This document shows positions 60,265 to 64,000 of a stretch of DNA of 64,000 nucleotides, piece after piece. The notes under the pieces were generated by a model that saw only the letters and a program-made list of their open reading frames with translations, searched no databases and was not told where the DNA came from. Each line of letters begins with the position of its first letter. Within the stretch, counting starts at the first letter, position 1. A program made the translations under genes and the position numbers. This stretch comes from Iris pallida (taxonomy: Eukaryota; Streptophyta; Magnoliopsida; Asparagales; Iridaceae). The stretch lies in the NCBI GenBank assembly GCA_029216955.1, contig JANAVB010010791.1, positions 10,485,086 to 10,549,085 on the forward strand, written 5' to 3'.

Positions 60265-61180
60265 TGTAAACAGAATTGCAATTAAGAATAGTCTAATACC
60301 GATCCCAATACCTCTACTTTGAACTAGTCCGATATCGATTCCGATACCGATCGATTATGATACTGGTAACTCATAGGAATAGTCCGATTCTGATACCGAT
60401 TATGATATCGATACTCATAGGAGATGTCCGATCTCGATACTCATAGGAGAAGTCCGATACTGATACCAATACCGATACTCATAGAAATAGTCCGATATAA
60501 CAATTCCGATACCGATACTTTAAACCTTTTAGCTCTAAAATACCAACCCGGTGCGGCACAACACCACCCTGCCGTCCGAACTTTGTCATCGTTGTCTCGT
60601 CCGGTGCAGTATGACCCTCGATACTCATAGGAGAAGTCCGATCCTGATACTCATAGGAGAAGTTTGATACCGATACCAATACCAATACTCATAGGAATAG
60701 TCCGATATCGGTACTCATATGAATAGTCCGATATACCGATTCCGATACCGAACCTAACCCTAACCCATTTAAAGCACACCTAAATCTGACCCCGACCAAG
60801 AACCCGACTCTGACTATATAAACACTAATGTATATAAAGAGAAGGAGAGCAAGAGAGAGAGTACCTGAGAGAGATCAAGGGGGCTCGTCGGACGGCATAC
60901 GGTGGACGGCAGACGATCGAGGAGGGGCACGTCAGAAGGCGTCGGAGGGGGGGCGGACGGCAGAGAGGGGCTCGTCGGACGATGCACGATGGACAATCGA
61001 GGGGGGGCAAGTCGGACGACGTCGGACGGTGGGGGTCGGACGACGGACGGTAGAGGGGTGCTCGTCGGAGGAGGGCTCGACGGAGGAGGGAGGGCTCGGC
61101 AAGAGAGGGGAAGAGAGGAGAGAGAGAGAGAGTTTGCAGGGAAGTAAAATCTCGATCGGTTCTTATCATTTAAGTTAGGG
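60265..61180 (-). promoter_or_regulatory. CACTA F 5' region with CCGATACTCATAGG repeats
   Basis: 60290-60760 is built from short words such as GATACCGATACC and CGATACTCATAGGA repeated about ten times. An AACCCTAACCC stretch follows at 60755-60768, then a TATATAAAC box (60815), a GA-rich stretch and a GC-rich segment with GGACGGC repeats (60880-61090). A second, partial copy lies at 61634-61918. It is upstream of the transposase start, so it probably holds its promoter and leader. The frames in the GC-rich part have no domain. Confidence 0.55.
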
Positions 61181-61633
61181 CACATAATTTAGAGACGGAA
61201 CGGCGGCAGAATAGTGCGTCGCTAAGTAGTCGCCGAATAGCGACGACCTGTTCGTTGCCAGTAAGTCGCTAAGCTAAACGCGAAGGTCTAGACAAATTAC
61301 CGACAACTTAGCGATGACTTTGCGATGGCTTACATTTAGCGATGGAAACCCTTTCCGTCGCTAGGTTGTCACTAAATTTGGTGCTATTTTCCTGCGTGTT
61401 CCTCACCAAATACTGACAGATTTGCGATGGCTTAGCGACGCCCTGTTTGTCTGTCGCTAATTGACCGACGGCCTAGCGACTTCTTTTCGATAATTTGTTC
61501 CAATACGAAATATCAAATTTTTATGTTCTAAGTTAACGATAGTTCCTCAGCTGTTCATCGTTGTTTTGTCGCTATTAGCGACAGAAAAATTCGTCGCTAA
61601 ATTTCTGTCTCCAAAACCTATATTTTTGTAGTG
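61181..61633 (-). repeat. CACTA F right terminal region (5' end)
   Basis: Many TCGCTAA/TTAGCGA words occur in both orientations, ending with TATATTTTTGTAGTG at 61633. The same words are found at the left end of F. Confidence 0.75.
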
Positions 61634-61918
61634 TACCGATACTCATAGGAATAGTCTGATACCGATTCTGATACCAATACTGATAGGAATAGTCTGATAT
61701 AACGATTCCGATACCGATACCGACCCTAACCCTAACCCTAACCCTAACCCAATTAAAGCACACCCAAACCGACCCCGACCAAGAACCCGACCCCGACTAT
61801 ATAAACCCTAATGTATATAAAGAGAAGGAGAATAAGAGAGAGTACCTGAGAGAGATCGATGGACGGCTCATCGGAGGGGGGCTCGTTGGACGGCGGACGA
61901 CGGACGATCGAGATGGGG
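61634..61918 (-). repeat. Partial second copy of the CACTA 5' region
   Basis: This segment matches 60660-60930: CGATACTCATAGGAATAG, then four CCCTAA units (61724-61749), AATTAAAGCACACC, TATATAAACCCTAATG, GAGAGAGATCG and a GGACGGC-like segment. It lies just outside the right CACTA terminus and is cut by LTR D at 61918. It may be part of a second, related CACTA element continuing beyond D. Confidence 0.65.
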
Positions 61919-63863
61919 TGTAAACCCCCTAATTTTTACTACGATTTTTTTTATAAATTTGGTTTTGATTATATTTGCATATTATACGCCGCGTGTAAAA
62001 TTTGCATTTTTTATATTTGCTCGTCGAGTGCGAATATGTGCGAGGTAGGTATTTTAGGAAAAATGGTTTTGATTATAGATTTTATTTATGAATGATAGTT
62101 TCAAAATAATATATATAATAATTATTTTTGATTTTACTTAATATTGTGAAAAGTATCGTATCGAGATGGCCAAAACTTATTACGTTTATTTATTTATAGA
62201 AGGCTATCTTATTTTTATAGTGGCAATTTAGAAAACTAGATTTATGTGAATATTCTACTCGTGTAAAGCATATGAAAATTATTTCATGTATATATTTTCA
62301 ATAATAAATTTTTATTAATTAAAATAATTTATTTCATAAAAAGGTATTTCAAATATTTTTACTTTGATTTTCAAAATTATTATTATTTTTATTTAATAAT
62401 AAAAAGATAATTTTCAAATTGTTTGATTTAGATGTTTAAATCGTCATGATTTAAATTAAGATTTATCTTCTGGTTTTATTTTAAATTATTACAATTTATA
62501 GATAGAATTTATTAAGATTTAATTTAAATTGGATTATTGGTTTTAAAAATCTATTTAAACTAAAAAGGGGAATATCTACTAAGTGAATTAAATCTTCCAG
62601 TCAATATCCAATTAGGATTTCCACCCCCTATATATAGGAGAGCCTCCATAAGATTTTCATCCACAAAAATTTCTCTCCACCCATAATTGTCGTGCATCGT
62701 ATCGGTGTCCACATCTTATTCCATAGTTTACATATACAAACCCATCTCCTCCGTGTCGGACACACCCCGACATGAACAACAAATATTAATTCCTAATCCT
62801 AGCCGAGCCCGGCCATCCCCGGCCACTCACCTTTGCCTCGCCTCGACTCACACCACAACCACCTATCCTCGTCTCATCCGGTCGACTCTGACCCTTCGAC
62901 GACAACCTCCTCTCCACCCTAGCCATCATCCGGACCCGCCATCGGCCAATCCCCGGCCTTCCTGCTGTCACCCCACCGAGACATCACCTCCGCCTTCTCC
63001 ACCCACACAACCAGAGGTGCCACGCCATTTCGGCCAGTGGCCAAACACCACCGTCACCCCGACGACCCAACCAAGGCCTGTTATCCCGACCATGGCCAAA
63101 TACCACCGCGTCTCACCATCATCACAGTCGAAGGCCATGTCCCCTGCCTCCCGATCGTCAGTACCACCCTCACCAAGTTTTCTCTCTTCTCGACAACGCA
63201 CAACCATCGTCCCTGTCCTCCGGATAATACCGCCAAATCACATCGACACCACCATCATCAACAATAAAAAAACCCAAAGAATCCCAATTCGTACCTCTAC
63301 CGACTTATCCCGGCTGCCATAATCCTCTTTACATGGCCGGATCGGACGCTTGCCTCCGCTGCCCGTTCCTTCCGACGAACCCCTCCGTTATCCCTCGAGC
63401 CACTGAATTTTTTGTGCCTCTCCGCGGAAGGAGCACCCCCGTCACCATCCCACGCGTGGACGCTGTCCTCTGCCTGAACGCACGGCCGCCACTGCTGCAT
63501 TTAGAAACAGCCGCAGCATGCCCCGCATAGCCCGCTCACAGGCTCCATCGGGCGCATCCGCTTCTTCCGCCGTCGGAAAGACCACCGCCCCGCTTCCAAT
63601 CTCCGCACGCCGCCCGGATCTCACATCGGACTCCTTCGCAGCGCTCAACCAACGCCGCCCGACCGGAGAACGTTCCGATGAGTTTCTTCCGTCCTCCTTC
63701 ACTCTCCCCTTCCCCTTTCCTTCTCACTCACTCTTTTCTCTTTCCAATAATAAGAGCAACAGTCAGCCTAGACTACTGTAACCTACTTTTGTTGTTGTTT
63801 GTTTTTGTGTTTTTTTTGTTTTGTTTATTAATTGTTTTCTTCTCTTTTTAGTATCTGTTGTTG

Positions 63864-63911
<48 letters not shown>

Positions 63912-64000
63912 ATATATATGTATGTATGTATGTATTTATGTAGGTACATTAGTAAAATTATTTTTTGTAAAAATATATAGATTGCTCTGTTTACTGTTAT
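61919..64000 (+). repeat. LTR D: start of a C-family LTR, cut by the window end
   Basis: It begins TGTAAACCCCCTAATTTTTA and is similar to the start of C in its first 200 bp (shared words GAGTGCGA.TATGTGCGAG). A TATATATAGG box lies at about 62628, about 710 bp in, followed by a CG-rich leader (62800-63720) and an ATT run (63860-63909) with GTAT repeats. Long frames in the CG-rich part (such as 62687-63322) are Pro/Ser-rich composition effects without motifs. Whether it is a solo LTR or a full element cannot be seen. Confidence 0.65.

Larger units (their letters stand above)
22153..61633 (-). mobile_element. Element F: CACTA (En/Spm) DNA transposon, split by element B
   Basis: The left end begins CACTACTAAAAAACA (22153) and the right end is TATATTTTTGTAGTG (61633), whose complement begins CACTACAAAAATATA. 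Subterminal regions on both sides are filled with the short word TTAGCGACGGA and its variants. Transposase genes on the minus strand lie at 54935-60264, so the 5' end is on the right. Element B (22449-54271) sits near the 3' end of F, with CTACC duplicated in F (22444-22448 and 54272-54276). Without B, F is about 7.7 kb. The 3-bp flanks (GCA left, TAC right) do not match, so the two ends may not be an untouched pair. Confidence 0.8.

Noticed and set aside
61724..61749. Interstitial telomere or chromosome end
   Set aside because: Only four units occur, embedded in a repeat that is part of the CACTA 5' region; it is not a telomere.
62687..63322. 211-codon Pro/Ser/Thr-rich open frame in LTR D
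   Set aside because: It is a composition effect in the LTR leader; there is no equivalent conserved frame in LTR C.

Overview
The window reads as nuclear DNA of a flowering plant with a large, repeat-rich genome. It has no identifiable host gene: almost every base that can be assigned belongs to LTR retrotransposons or to a CACTA DNA transposon, stacked inside one another. Evidence for this is matching LTR pairs with TG...CA ends and 5-bp target duplications, plant-type reverse transcriptase, dual RNase H and integrase motifs, CACTA termini and En/Spm transposase domains, and TATA-box plus GT-AG intron signals. The species cannot be fixed from the sequence.

Left nest (1-20530). The 3' end of a Ty1/copia element (H: RNase H tail at 18178-18312, LTR at 19328-20530) is entered at its left by the 3' end of an LTR of a second family (C2, about 17499-18177). 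That is abutted by the 3' LTR of a Tekay/Del-like Ty3/gypsy element (G, 56-17498). G is itself split by element A (771-14309, minus strand, target duplication CATCT). 20531-22152 is AT-rich DNA with nothing recognised.

Right nest (22153-61633). A decayed CACTA element (F, genes on the minus strand) is split by element B (22449-54271, plus strand, target duplication CTACC). B carries two later insertions: a solo LTR (C, 22976-26732) inside its 5' LTR, and a long-LTR, non-coding LARD-like element (E, 27809-38337, target duplication CTTCG) inside its first ORF. Right of F lies a partial repeat of F's own 5' region (61634-61918), cut by the start of another C-family LTR (D, 61919 to the window end).

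A and B are two copies of one unusual Ty3/gypsy family of the Tat/Ogre/Retand type, about 17.5 kb when intact. The layout is LTR, a primer-binding site overlapping the ORF1 start codon, a repeat-bearing ORF1, gag, protease, reverse transcriptase, RNase H, a second (aRH-type) RNase H, integrase, three kinds of 3' tandem repeat, and then an intron-containing gene on the opposite strand, just inside the 3' LTR and with its own TATA box. That antisense gene encodes a protein with a basic N-terminus, a plant-mobile-domain-like core, an acidic linker and a coiled-coil tail. A short word, ATGCGGCT (or AGCCGCAT), recurs many times in the LTR, the antisense-gene leader and first intron, and the ORF1 coding repeats. 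This architecture is the most interesting content of the window. B keeps all domains but has many stops; A has lost gag, protease and the front of RT by an in-frame 4.2-kb deletion.
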